This document shows positions 1-11,034 of a DNA stretch of 64,000 nucleotides, piece after piece. The notes beneath the pieces were generated by a model, which did not search any database, had not been told where the DNA came from, and saw nothing but the letters and a program-made list of their open reading frames with translations. The position numbers were made by a program, and so were the translations under genes. The stretch covers positions 3,100,001 through 3,164,000 of the forward strand of contig JABYQQ010000002.1 in the NCBI GenBank assembly GCA_022605405.1, written 5' to 3'. The DNA comes from Earliella scabrosa. Its lineage: Eukaryota > Basidiomycota > Agaricomycetes > Polyporales > Polyporaceae. Numbering within the stretch: the first letter of the stretch is position 1; each line of letters begins with the position of its first letter.

Positions 1-1965
1 ATGTGAATGAGTACCTGGCGTCGCGATACGAACGGCGTGCATACCCATGAAACGTCAGCTTGTGCTTGAATATTGCAGGATCCCAGCTGAAGTAGATTCC
101 ATCGAATATACGGTAGACTGACTCCATCGATAGGGTGACCTTGCCTGCGCATGTACTGAAAAGCTGCTCCACACGACGCTAAAGCAATCGAAGGCTTACG
201 GTCTCGCCTTGAATGGGTGTCTTGATCGGGTTGCACCCAAGGGTCGAAGATCGTCAACCCGCGATCATCCTCGGTATCATGCACACCTGCACGAACAACG
301 GTGTAGTTAGAGCGAGTCCACAGTCGGATCACGACAGTGCTCACCGATGATGGCATAACAGTGTGTAGGGAGGAGCGCGAGCACCGTCTCAGTGTCTCTC
401 ACCAGCTCTCCGGTGCCAAGCGTTGCGACGCAGTTACCTGCAGAGACATTGTTCAACGCGCAGGCGGGGAGAAGCGGACGTTTTAGAATTACGTACCGGT
501 AGTGTAACCCCTGATCAAGCGATCCCAAGTTTTCTCTCGCTGGAAGTGAGGACTGCGAGACCACAAGTCAGCATGTTCCGAGCCAGACCGGACGTGCATC
601 TCTACCCCTTGATGTCGAGTACTTCCGGGATCCATCCGGCAAGTGCGCTGCAAGATATGTAGATTATGTCCTGGCGGTAGCATCATAATACGTACTGCAA
701 GTCGGTACTTGAGTCCCTGCAACTCGCATTGTAAGCCTCGGCTCTTGAGGAAGGTGTCCATATGACTTACGACCCGATGAAGTCGTAGCCGCCTGCGAGC
801 TTCATGTACTGCATTGACAGCAGGGATTCAACGTTGTCATCGTCTGGACCATTTGGAGATACGTACCGCCTTCTCCACAAGAGACGGCCAGATGTGTCCT
901 CTATCGCCCGTCGAGACGCACATCAGCGTCCCATCGGGATACGCAGGTAGTTGGTCGTCGATACCTGCAGCGATCACATGAAATATATTATAACTCGGAG
1001 ATGAGTCGCAAGTGCAACTCACTGATCTGCCACGCCAGTGAGCATGAGTACACGTCAATAGCCTGAGGTCAGTATGACTCACACGACGATATGCTCCGTT
1101 ATAGAACGTCTTGACGTGGTATTGACCAGTGTCCGAGATGGCCGGGAGCCCATGTTCGTCTTGAGGATAGAGCGAAGAGAGGATCAACTGGAGATCGGGA
1201 TAAGAGGACCCTCGAAGCTTTGCAAGAGAGAGTACGTGCCTTCGATCCACGTCGCCGATGGTGATCGATCGCAACCACAATCGCGCCGCACACGGAACAA
1301 TCGGAGACGATGTGTTGAACGATATCTTCGGGGTGCAGCTCGTGGCCAGAAACAACAGAGGCTGATGTTGCACCATGGACTGGCCGCTTCCAGCTTGCAC
1401 CATGCTGCAACTGCTCGCGAGACAGCGGCGGTTGTCTATGCACAGGAATCAGATTATGCGTACTTCGTCGCTAAACGTACGTATCACCCACTCCGACGAA
1501 GACGAGGGTCTCTCTGAGGAGTCCCAGATTGGAAAGAAGCCCTGATTGATGAGCGACGACTTCTGCAGGACGTAGCGCTGCTCTCCTATGGAGATCGAGC
1601 ACCTCAGCGGACCTTTGATAGTGGAGACATGAGGGGAATTCGCTACCGTCCGCGAACTCGTTTTTGGCAACAGGCTTGATATCCTGCTTGAACGTCTTGA
1701 TCTTCTCCGCACGCTCAAGAGCCTTGGCGGCCTCAGCCTTGTACAAGGCGCGCATCTTCTGCTGTGCGGTCTGCCGGCTCAGTTGGAGGAATTGGTCTGC
1801 AGCCCCGAGGTACAGGCGGAACGCCTTGTCGAAGTCCCGCGCGAGCTCCGCGTTTGCTGCTCGCTTGTACTTTGCCTGAAGAACGAGCTATGAGCACAAA
1901 GGAAGGGCCGGGGAGCCTTTCAAGACGCTTACTTCTGCATCTTGTTTGGCCTCGGAGTCGGACAT
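1..1965 (-). CDS. palB: PalB/Rim13-like calpain cysteine protease (3' end outside window)
   Basis: Calpain-like protease of the fungal Pal/Rim ambient-pH pathway, which by family knowledge processes PacC/Rim101 on ESCRT-coated endosomes. Reading from ATG 1965: a short first exon (1933-1965), then an MIT-domain-like helical region (exon 1647-1875, containing RDFDKAFRLYLGAADQF), a segment with EQRYVLQKSSLINQGFFPIWD, then the protease core. The core contains IVSDCSVC (catalytic Cys codon 1297-1299), KTFYNGAYRR, GHIWPSLVEKA, YMKLAGGYDF, GWIPEVLDIKG and HCYAIIG (likely catalytic His codon 361-363). The sequence FDPWV sits where many calpains have Asn-Pro, giving Asp at codon 243-245. After SWDPAIFKHKLTFHG, the start of the C-terminal beta-sandwich region, the gene leaves the window. 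At least eight short introns split it; only the first exon borders were worked out. The second intron would be just 34 bp, so that border is doubtful. Identity is firm; exact exons are not. Confidence 0.85.
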
Positions 1966-2209
1966 AGTACAAGGTAGGGTTGGGGTACAGCGTTCGCTTG
2001 AAAGTTCACCCTCGCCAGCAGACGGTCCGGTCCAATCGTGGAGCGATATAGTACAGGAGTTCAAGTTGAACGTTGACACTGCAAAAATATGAGATATAAT
2101 CAGCCAGTCAGACACGACCGCTATAGAACCTCGTATCCGCCACAAGACCTGATGCGACAGACGATGTGGGAGAAGCTGTGAAAAAAAATTCTACGCACGT
2201 TGATACTAG
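1966..2209. other. Gap between calpain start and tRNA gene
   Basis: It contains the 5' flank of the calpain gene and the 3' flank of the tRNA. The only element recognised is the T-run at 2181-2188 on the tRNA strand. Confidence 0.5.
2181..2188 (-). terminator. RNA polymerase III terminator of tRNA-Ala
   Basis: Eight consecutive T residues on the minus strand lie 21 bp after the tRNA 3' end, the usual Pol III stop signal. Confidence 0.8.
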
Positions 2210-2290
2210 TGGACACGTCCGGGATCGAACCGGACCCCTCTCGCAAACTGAGTGCTAAGCGAGCGTGATAACCAACTACACCACGTGCCC
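2210..2290 (-). tRNA. tRNA-Ala(AGC) with a 7-nt intron
   Basis: Read on the minus strand, the seven-base acceptor stem GGGCACG pairs with CGTGTCC and includes the G3:U70 wobble pair that identifies alanine tRNAs; base 73 is A. The D arm runs GTGTAGTTGGTTATCAC. The anticodon stem CTCGC/GCGAG encloses 14 nt, read as loop TTAGCA, intron CTCAGTT after position 37, then T38, giving anticodon AGC. A 5-nt variable loop and the T arm TCCGG-TTCGATC-CCGGA follow. CCA is not encoded, as expected. The D arm resembles tRNA-Val, but G3:U70 and AGC both indicate Ala. Confidence 0.9.
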
Positions 2291-2896
2291 TGGTGGACCA
2301 AAGTGCTCATTACTTTCTAACTCTGCAACTCATCTCGGGCACGGACCCGGGTTATCTGGCATTCTTGAAAATGATTCATGACGATGTCCAACTCGGAGTC
2401 ATGACACACGGACTGCCGCCTGCGCTTGCAGGCAGGAAGTAAGTACACATCAATATTGAAGGTTGTGTTTTTTCTCTGGGTGTGTCTGGTCTTTTAAGTT
2501 GCGCTCACTGTCACAGCACTGCCGACTAGTCACCCACAGGGTGGGTGCTATTCATGCAGACGCTGGCACGCGAGCACTGTCAAAAACCTGCGGAGCGGCG
2601 GCATCACGGTCTCACACTCGGACGCGTTGATTGGGGTATGTACTTCGCCCAGTGGGTTCGCCATGAGTCCGGAAGACCACACGGTTGGAATATCGGTCCG
2701 AGTCAAACGTTGAAGCACTTAAGTGTCGGGTCCGGTAAGTCAGTGTCTCTGCGTGGAAATGAGGAGGATATGATGGCAAACTCAATCACCGGCCTCCGTT
2801 CTAGGTCTAGCCTGCGGTAGCATACACGCTGGTTCGTGACCACTTGTCGAGGTATATAGCCGCACTGCGGCCGTCGTTCACTCCTCGCCTTCTCCC
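2291..2896. other. Intergenic, no gene supported
   Basis: This holds the upstream region of the tRNA and the promoter region of the GNAT gene. A short open frame at 2545-2820 has no recognisable domain, and its codon use does not resemble the neighbouring genes. Confidence 0.4.
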
Positions 2897-4363
2897 ATGG
2901 CACCTTCACAACCCTTGAACTTGTGGACCAACCAGGGTCCCCCTTGTCCACCGCGCGACGGTGTTGCTTCCCCCGGGCCAGCACCAGTACCTGCGAACGC
3001 TTTCAGAGGCTCTGCCAAGCTCAGAGGCACCATCATTCTCGAGGCAGCTATCGACAATCCCTCCGTCGTTGAACCTAGAGATCTCCAAAGCGCATGGGAC
3101 GAACTATCCGCAGTCTCTGTCGAGGCCGCGCTGGTGGGGCGACCATCCGTCTTCGAGTTCGCGAACGATCACTGCATGCTCTTTGCTGCCATCCGTACTC
3201 CCATCCCGGTCTCCTTTCCTCCCGAATCAGGCATCATCGACATTAACAAGCTCCAGCTTCCGAACGAGCACGAAATACTCTCCAAGGATATGCCCATCGT
3301 CCCTCAAGATCCCACCGCGATCTACAAAATGGTCGAGGAAGCCCACAAGCTCGACAAAAGCCAGCGCACTTCCTCTTCCTCCACCAATGACTCCGGCGGC
3401 TCACCTACAAATTCTCAGGATGAGCCCGATCAACCGGCGAGGATGGTGATGGAATGGAAGACGATTGGGGTCGTGTACGTGACCACGTCCTCCATCCCCG
3501 GCGAGGTGCACGTCGGCGTCGCCCTTCTCCCCGCCTACCGCGGGCACGGCGGCGGCATGAAAGCCTGTGCGTTCGCCGTCCAGTGGGCTGTCGAGACGAT
3601 CCAGGCACACCGCGTCCAGGCACGCATCATGTCCTCCCCGCACCGCGACCGTGCTCAACGCCTCTTCACCGCCCTCGGGTTCGCGTACGAAGGCCTCCAG
3701 CGCCGCGCAGTGCCCGACGCCACTGGGGCCTGGGCGGACATCACGCACCTGGGCGCCATCGACACGGACTGGCTCGTGCGCCGGCGTGTGCGCGCGGCGC
3801 CGCGGAGCATGTGGGACGAGCTGTTCGCGCGGCACCAGCGCGAGCGCGAGGAGCTGCTGCGGTGGGACGAGCGTCGGGAGCGCATGCGTCTGCATAGGAC
3901 GAGCAGCACGGAGACCATCCGGATGGCTACGCAGGACGAGATGGAGTACGACTCCGAGCCGGCGGACGCGGAGTTTGCGTTCTCGGACGACTCTTCCTCG
4001 TGTTCGCAGTCGCGCTTCCCATCGCGCGCGCCGACGATATCACCTCGCTCCACATCTCCGCCGAACGTTCCCTCCGACTTCGAGGATGCTCTGGAGATGG
4101 GAGATGAGCAGGTGTCGTGGAGAAGTCCTCTCTTCCGGAGCGATGTGGAGGATCCATTCTCCGACTCCGAGTGGGTGATGAGCAGCGCGCTCTCGGATGG
4201 CTCGCGCTCGTCCGAGGAGCCGCTTTCTCGCCCCCTCTCTGCAGCGAGTTGGTCATCGTTTGAAAGTGTCGGACCTGGTACCTCGTCAGCGGCTCTGCAG
4301 GATCAGCTGCGAGAACTTGGAGTAGCAGGCGCGCGGTCGATATCTCATACCACTGGCAGCTAA
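2897..4363 (+). CDS. GNAT-type N-acetyltransferase domain protein
   Basis: Intronless frame of 488 residues from an ATG in CCCATGG context, with strong C/G at codon third positions. The N-terminal ~180 residues look like the substrate-side half. From about residue 185 comes a GNAT core: strands around MEWKTIGVVYV and VHVGVALLP, then the acetyl-CoA loop YRGHGGGMKACAFAVQWAV, then ARIMSSPHRDRAQRLFTALGFAYEG, typical of RimJ/RimL-like transferases. A charged helix (ELFARHQREREELLRWDERRERMR) and a long acidic Ser-rich tail follow, probably disordered. The substrate cannot be predicted. It lies 400 bp upstream of the first HET gene on the same strand. Family assignment is reasonably firm, function unknown. 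Confidence 0.8.
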   Translation: MAPSQPLNLWTNQGPPCPPRDGVASPGPAPVPANAFRGSAKLRGTIILEAAIDNPSVVEPRDLQSAWDELSAVSVEAALVGRPSVFEFANDHCMLFAAIRTPIPVSFPPESGIIDINKLQLPNEHEILSKDMPIVPQDPTAIYKMVEEAHKLDKSQRTSSSSTNDSGGSPTNSQDEPDQPARMVMEWKTIGVVYVTTSSIPGEVHVGVALLPAYRGHGGGMKACAFAVQWAVETIQAHRVQARIMSSPHRDRAQRLFTALGFAYEGLQRRAVPDATGAWADITHLGAIDTDWLVRRRVRAAPRSMWDELFARHQREREELLRWDERRERMRLHRTSSTETIRMATQDEMEYDSEPADAEFAFSDDSSSCSQSRFPSRAPTISPRSTSPPNVPSDFEDALEMGDEQVSWRSPLFRSDVEDPFSDSEWVMSSALSDGSRSSEEPLSRPLSAASWSSFESVGPGTSSAALQDQLRELGVAGARSISHTTGS

Positions 4364-4763
4364 CTGTGACAACTTACTCGAAGTCTTCGGTCGGTACATC
4401 TGTTGTGCCCTCTATGGTTGTATTAGTACGCTCCTGCTACGTGTAAACCAACGGATTCATCATGACGTCTCCATGTTCGTGTGGTGTGACCTTTTACTCC
4501 AGTCGTCCCTCGCGTGTCGAGTCTTGGCCCTGCGCCTCCGGATATCACGGAACCGACATGTTCCCACGACTCCCCGACTCCCGCCTCGCGCCTCGCGCCC
4601 AGCGCTACTCATAACTTGCGCTCCTCATCCACGTCGTCCAACTCTCTGTCGCAAAGCTCTAGTCCTGACTGTTGACTTAGCTATCATAACGTATGTCTTA
4701 GATTGATTTATTGAGCTCACATACTTCCTACTCACTTCGCTTGAGCAGGATCGTGTACCCTCT

Positions 4764-6637
4764 ATGAGGCTTCTCAGCACAGACCGCGCGGAACTCCGCA
4801 GTTTCTCTGAACCCAGAGACGTCGACAACGACGGGGGCTACGCGATCCTCTCGCACGTCTGGGAAGAAGACGAACAGACGTTTCAGGAGATTGAGGCTCT
4901 GGGTGACTGGTGTCGTCAGCAAGGTACGAACCCCCGCGACTTTGCGTCCCCCAAAATCCGGGACTGCTGCATCCTCGCGGAGAGCCACGGGTACCGGTGG
5001 TTGTGGATAGACACGTGCTGCATCGACAAGTCGAGCAGCTCGGAGCTGCAGGAGGCGATAAACTCCATGTTCTCCTACTACTCCCTCTCCGCCATCTGTT
5101 ATGCGTACCTCCGCGACGTCCACCACGTCAATACCGACTTTGGCCCTCGAGACTCGCCCTTCTGGAGCAGTCGATGGCACACGCGGGGATGGACCTTGCA
5201 AGAGCTCATTGCGCCGAGCATCGTTGTTTTCCTAACGAGCAGCTGGGAGGTGATTACGTCGAAGTTCGATGTTGCATATCACTTCGCACAGCAATTGAAA
5301 CTCCCAGCTGCCCTCCTGACTTTGCAGTCGGAGTATCGTAGCTATAGCGTTGCTCAGCGCATGTCTTGGGCCGCACGTCGAAAGACCACCCGTCTGGAGG
5401 ATGAGGCGTACTGCCTCATGGGTATCTTTGACGTCAACATGCCGACCGTATATGGCGAGGGCAGGAACGCCTTCTTCCGCTTGCAGGAGGAGATCATGAA
5501 GCGAACGGCGGATACATCTCTCTTCGCGTGGGGAAACTGCATGCAGGAGTGGCCGACCTACGACGATGGTGATAATGAAAGCCCACATGTGATCGAGGCG
5601 GCCTATCTCTTTGCCACCTCTCCATCGGTTTTCATGGGTTGCGGACACATCACGTATCGTCCGAATCTCTGTGCTAGAGAAAACGCTCGACCTGCGCGAC
5701 TGTCCCTCGGAAGGATGATCGCTGACAACCAGATGGAATATCGTGACGGTGACGACGACGGCTTGGAGGCGAAGGTGGGTGCGGAAACTTGCTCGTGTGC
5801 TCGTTACGCTGACAGAGTTTGCAGCGCTTCTTCGCACCGTGGCGCGAGGAGCTCTTGGGAGCACCCACGTTCACTATCACGTCCCAAGGAGTCCTTGCCA
5901 ACATTCCCGTCCTCCAAACAGCAGAAGGGCCCTGGTTTGCAGTGTTGTATTGCGTCGGCATTGCCTCCAATGCCCGGGCTTCTGAGATGCCGCTAGGTCT
6001 GTTCCTCAACAGGCGCTATGGCTCTGTTGACCCGCATCGTCCCCTATACAGCACAAGCTTGGGTACTTATCGCACTATTGATCTAAGGTCATACTTCCAG
6101 CAGCTTTCGGACCCCAGAGAAGTCACGTTGCGCCGGATGAACATCCACCTTGCTCATCGACCGCCAGGCCCTGAGCGTTCACCTCTGCATCTCCTTGCTC
6201 ATCACAGCAAAACCATCCCTTTCCACATTCCCAGACAGTACCTGAACCAACTGGTATCACGACAAATGTACGCCGTCCTGCCAGAATTGGGGTATGCATG
6301 GCATGGGGCTCGTGGGGCGGTGATCATCGTCCACTCCTTTCTCGGTCGCATATTCCCGTCGTTCTCGGTGATCCTGGGCCAATGCAGGCGACGAACATCA
6401 GATACGGATGCTGGACACTGGGCCACAGTCACGCATCCATGGATCCAGACCAACGATCGGTATCTGGAGCACGTGTGCTCCGAGGACCACGTTCATCGTT
6501 GGCACGGCCGCACGAAGACGTTCATGATGGCACGCAGTGGGAAGAGCTGTCACGTCCAGCTGTCTTTCCGACCTTCCCATTTGAACCCTACTACCACCCT
6601 TGTCTTGCGATTCGACGTTCTCGGTGTCGAGCAATGA
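4764..6637 (+). CDS. HET-domain protein 1
   Basis: Heterokaryon-incompatibility (HET, PF06985) protein. In filamentous fungi such proteins can trigger cell death after fusion of unlike individuals, and many have unknown roles. Model: exons 4764-5774 and 5825-6637, a 50-bp GT-AG intron, 607 residues; an acceptor at 5815 is an in-phase alternative. The HET blocks are GYAILSHVW (~residues 29-37), WLWIDTCCIDKSSSSELQEAINSMF (~75-100; in pieces WLWIDTCCID and AINSMF), AYLRDV and RGWTLQELIAP. EDEAYCLMGIFDVNMPTVYGEG follows, a block common in basidiomycete HET proteins. The C-terminal ~270 residues are unassigned but shared with the next gene (TITSQGVLANIP, SFRPSHLNP). It is the first of two tandem paralogues. 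Confidence 0.88.
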
Positions 6638-7428
6638 CGGTCGTAGTAGCGGAGGCTCCTACTATACAGGTTAATTTGGTCATATGCTTCGCACTCTCCC
6701 GGCCGAACTCTGGATCGCTTTCCACCTAGCGTTGGCATTCGTGTCAAAGCGTTGCATGAGCTGCGCTTGTGCAGACCTGCCTTCTTGTTTTACGATATTC
6801 ATATGCACTAGTTCTCCTTCTACGGCGCTCCGACGGCCAACGTTTTAGTCGCATTGCCCGCACGGGATGCAATCCATCGTGACTCCATCACGTCCTCATC
6901 TAGCACCTCACCCAGCTCCACCTCGAGTACAAGGGCAAAGCGGCAGTCGGAAGTATTGTGGTATGATCGACAGCAGTGCTCTGATAGCGTTGGAGTAGGA
7001 GGACACGAGCGCTAGGGCGTGAGTTAGGCGAGGAGGACGGTAGCCGGGATTAGTCAGCAGCCTCCAGACGGAGAGCGTGCACCGCATGTAGACAGGACAT
7101 CCTCACCACGACGAGCAGGCTGGACTTCATCGTATTCGAGGCTGGGACGACTCCAGCGTCTGAAAAGAACAAGGGACACCAGCGTACCGCCGGCATTCCG
7201 GTTGCTTCCTGATCTCTGGTAAAGTTCGCTGTCTTCTCTGATTCCGCTCTGTTCACAGCTTGTGGTAGAGAGTGCGGCTGCATATATACCGCAGGCGACT
7301 CTACGCGGGAACATAGGTGGCACTCTAGTATCCACCGCCTGCAACATTTCGTACAGTACGTGTCGCCGCATGTTGCCAACTCAACGCTAACGGTATCCTA
7401 CGCAGGGCGTTGACTTCGGAATCTCACC
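6638..7428. other. Intergenic between the two HET genes
   Basis: About 790 bp. Overlapping minus-strand frames at 7050-7379 encode Cys/Arg-rich strings without domain or splice logic and are judged spurious. It holds the promoter region of the second HET gene; no other element was recognised. Confidence 0.4.
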
Positions 7429-9412
7429 ATGTGGCTGCTCCATTGTCACACGCTCCAGCTGCAATCCTTCGTCTCCCCCGAGGCCGTCAAGGAAGGCTAC
7501 TCGATCTTATCCCACGTCTGGAATGCCGACGAGCAGTCCTTCCAGGATATCCAGCGAATCCACGAGCGGTGCGCCGTCTCCGGCGAGGACGCGCGGGGTC
7601 TCGTCTCCGAGAAGATCAGGCTCTGCTGCGAGCTCGCGGAGCGCCACGGGCACAAGTGGGTCTGGATCGACACCTGCTGCATCGACAAGACCAGCAGCGC
7701 TGAGCTATCCGAGGCGATCAACTCGATGTTCCGCTACTATGCCCTCGCGAGGACCTGCTATGCGTATCTGCAAGACGTTTCCGCGACTGACTCCGAAGGC
7801 CGTCGCCCTCTTGCACAGAGCAGGTGGCACAAGCGTGGCTGGACGCTGCAAGAGCTTCTGGCTCCTCGACTGGTCGTCTTCCTGTCGGGTTCGTGGGATC
7901 TCCTCGGTTCCAAAGCGGACCTCGCGGATGAGCTGCAGGAGATCACGGGCATCCCATCGGCCGTGCTTCGAGGTCAGCGACGACTTTCTGACACGAGTGT
8001 CGCGCAACGGCTGTCCTGGGCGGCGGAGCGCGAGACGACGCGAATCGAAGATGAGGCGTACTCGCTGCTTGGGATCTTCGACGTTAACATGCCGACGCTG
8101 TATGGAGAAGGGCGAAAGGCCTTCCAGAGGCTCCAGGAGGAGATCATGAGGCAGTCCCCGGATACGACCCTCTTCGCGTGGGGATTGCATTGCGGGTTGA
8201 ACGACATTCAGACGTACATGCACCATAGAGGAGAGGGGCTGTTCGCTACGTCGCCCTCGCAATTCCGGTCCCACGGCGCCATTAAGTGTGACCCTGACCT
8301 GATAGCAGAGAAACCAGACGAAACCGCTACGGTGAGTATTGTGTCTACAAATCAATTGACTCCTCCCCTCATGCTCGGTAACACTCGCAGCTCGCTCCAG
8401 GAATGGGAAGTCGTGTCATGTCCTTCAACATCACTCCTTACGGTGTCCTTGCTCGTATCCCTATCATCGAGATCGATGGACGCACCTTTGGCGATTTAGC
8501 GTGGTATAATGGAGAGGATCGTTTCCTGCTCATTCTGGCCCCGTCACATGACCCCCCACACCGTACGGCTCTCACACACTATCAGGTCGGCGGCATCGAG
8601 AAACGGTACCGCGACCCCGTCCGTCTGGTTCAAATCACAACGGCCGAACTCGCATTCTGGCTACACGGAAACCCGGACCTTCCCAACGCATGGTGTATGT
8701 CGTGGCAGGAAGTATACATCACGCATCGCCTTCCGTCCGTGCAGACACAGACGAGTATCCCGATCCCACTCATGATGAACAGCAGCGTCTCCATCCCGGT
8801 CCGCATTCCAGAAGCCAACATCGAACGCTTCACGGCGGACTTCGATGCCCGTCTTGTCGCCGTCGCCAACGCGGAGCTGCCTTGGACGGGTTTCCCACCG
8901 ACAACACTCGCCTTTCACCAGGACACTCTCGATATGGAGTGCATTGTCCAAGTAGGCATATGCACTAAGTCGTCCGTGTCCGAGGCACCTTCGGACCCTC
9001 CCGGCGAGAACAATCCAAAACCAGATACACGAGCGATTTGGGCCAGGATACAGCGCTTGGCAGACGGTGTGCGCCCGCATGGGCGCCACGCTCGGGCAGA
9101 CCACATGGCCGGACCTGCAGAAGCGCTTCAACATCGATGTTCCATCGCTTGCCCCCGACGACGACACGCCGTGCTACTCCGAACTCACGCTTGCGTTCAC
9201 ACCTTGTCCTTTGAATCCAACGGGAACGCTCGATATGGATATACGTTACGAGGGCTTGTTTGAGCATGAAGGGAGCTATGTGCAGCGGACGCTTACTATG
9301 AGGCCGTTGGACTCCGACGAGGATTGGTTTGTGAGTACAGCATTCCCAGCGACTGTGTACACTTGATACTGACGTCTTGTCTACTTAGTATCGAGACGCG
9401 AGTTGTATGTAG
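7429..9412 (+). CDS. HET-domain protein 2 (tandem paralogue)
   Basis: Second HET-domain protein, clearly duplicated from its neighbour. Model: exons 7429-8331, 8391-8951, 9064-9330 and 9389-9412, all phase 0, giving 584 residues. Introns are 59, 112 and 58 bp; donors are GTGAGT, GTAGGC and GTGAGT, acceptors are CAG, CAG and TAG. The ATG aligns with that of HET protein 1 (MWLLHC versus MRLLST). HET blocks: GYSILSHVW, WVWIDTCCIDKTSS, AYLQDV, RGWTLQELLAP, then EDEAYSLLGIFDVNMPTLYGEG. The C-terminal half shares FNITPYGVLARIPI and FTPCPLNP with the paralogue. Intron content differs between the copies, so the duplication is not recent. The gene ends 90 bp from the end of the convergent F-box gene. 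The 112-bp intron is the least certain part. Confidence 0.87.
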
Positions 9413-9501
9413 CAGGCGCTGTCTCAAGCTAGGTCGAGGATACACTGCCGCTGTCGACCGTTACATGTGCAGCCCGGAGAGCACGAGAGTCAAGTAAGAG
9501 C

Positions 9502-11034
9502 TTAGCTCTCTGTGATCCACAACTCATTCTCCATCATGGTCCCTACGAATAGGGAGGTTAGTATTACGACATCTCAACGGTTGTCTAGTGGATACTTACA
9601 GCCCAACGTCACCTCGAACCCCAGCACTCCCAGTGCAGATAGCGCCGGTAGCCTCCGTGAGATCTCATTCGACCACCAGGAGTCGTCCATCCCCGTATTT
9701 GTGTCCCAGACACGCAACCGAAGGGCGAGAAGCCTCGCAAACGCGGGACGCGGCGCCTTCGTATCACTATCGACGAATATATCATCCATCTCCCCAAAGA
9801 GCACTTCGATCGCAGTGCTTCGGCGCTGTTCATACGTCCAGTTCACGCCCAAGTCATCCGTCTCCGCGGGAATGTCGCCCGCTTGGTCTTGGTCTCGGCC
9901 AGAGAGCACACGCCATGAGCCTTCTCCAGGCTCATACGTGAGGTTGATCGTCCGAAGGCTGGCGCTCTGAGCGCCCGAAAGCGCGAGGTTGTACAAGATA
10001 GCATGCGAGGCCTGCCGATAGAGTTCTATAAGTCCAAGGGAGGCGGGAAGGGGCAAGCGGGTTAGCCGCATTGGCGACGCGAGAACCAGGTCGAATCTCT
10101 GCAGATTCACGAGGGCGGTGAACACGCTGAAGTGATCTACAGCACTTGAAGTGAGTCAAGTGTGAACCTTTGGGACCAGCCGCAGGCGCGTGACGTACCA
10201 GACTGCCAGCGCGCGAAGCTACTGCGCAGGTAGATATATGTGATGGCCGCCGAAGGGAATGCCGTAGAGCGAATGATGAAGGGCGCCGCGAAAGAGCAGC
10301 TATTCAGCTACGCAGGAGTAAGATGATTTGTGTATCAGCACTCTGTAAGGTGTCTTCGTTCACCAGTGATGACGCACTGTCAATGTGGCGATCCTTGGGA
10401 ACGACTGTGGCTCGCTTGTACGAGCGGGGGTCGGTAACCTTGACATCCCGCCACATGTAACGCCTACCTCGTTGCACTCGAGGTAGCATAGTCGGGGAAA
10501 GCTCCATAGAAGTCTCGCGAGATCGCCTCCGGTGGGAAAGTAGGTCCGACATAGGTCGAGCGCGGTGAGGGACGAGAAGCAGGAAGCCAAAATGCCGATG
10601 TACTTGCGAGGGTATAACCACTCCGTCTTGGAGAGAATGAGGAGCTTGACATGGTTGACGGCTTGTGCAAAAGCCGGGGCTGCGAAGGATACCCCGAATT
10701 GATCTCCATGTCGAGGCCTGCCCTCGTAGAGTACTCCCGTTTCCAGGGGCAGCGATAACTCAAGTTCGCGTGCATGGACTCCGTTCTCTGCGGCCGTGAG
10801 GAAAAGATTGAGATGCTTGGGCGAGTCGACAATGACGCGGTAGAAGAGATGGTAGCGTGCGCGGGGACGCCATGCGTGGCATACTAGGACGCAGGCAAGA
10901 AGGGTCTGATAGTCGACTATGGATTCTGTGCCGTCGTAGCGGGTGTCATATGGCGGGTTTATCGCTGCGAGGTCGATGATGCGCTCACAGACCTCCACCG
11001 GAAGCCGGGAGCGTTCCATGCTCTGCAGGGGCAC
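9502..11034 (-). CDS. F-box protein with leucine-rich tail
   Basis: Probable substrate receptor of an SCF ubiquitin ligase. The model joins 10468-11034, 10364-10414, 10199-10307, 9600-10136 and 9502-9542 (minus strand) into 434 residues. All four introns (53, 56, 62 and 57 bp) are GT-AG and every junction keeps phase. The N-terminus has an F-box-like segment: LPVEVCERIIDLAA, then LACVLVCHAWRPRARYHLFYRVIV. Irregular leucine-rich segments follow (FSSLTALDLCRTYF, LARLLWSFPRLCYLECNE, FTALVNLQRFDLVL), as in many basidiomycete F-box genes. The last exon is short and ends in WITES. The first ATG is at 11034; a second ATG five codons in is possible. The target is unknown. Confidence 0.82.

Noticed and set aside
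2210..2290. tRNA-Val assignment from the D arm
   Set aside because: The anticodon after intron removal is AGC and the acceptor stem has G3:U70.
7050..7379. Cys-rich minus-strand frame (MATCGDTYCTKCC)
   Set aside because: Two frames overlap here, Cys spacing fits no zinc motif, and there is no signal peptide.
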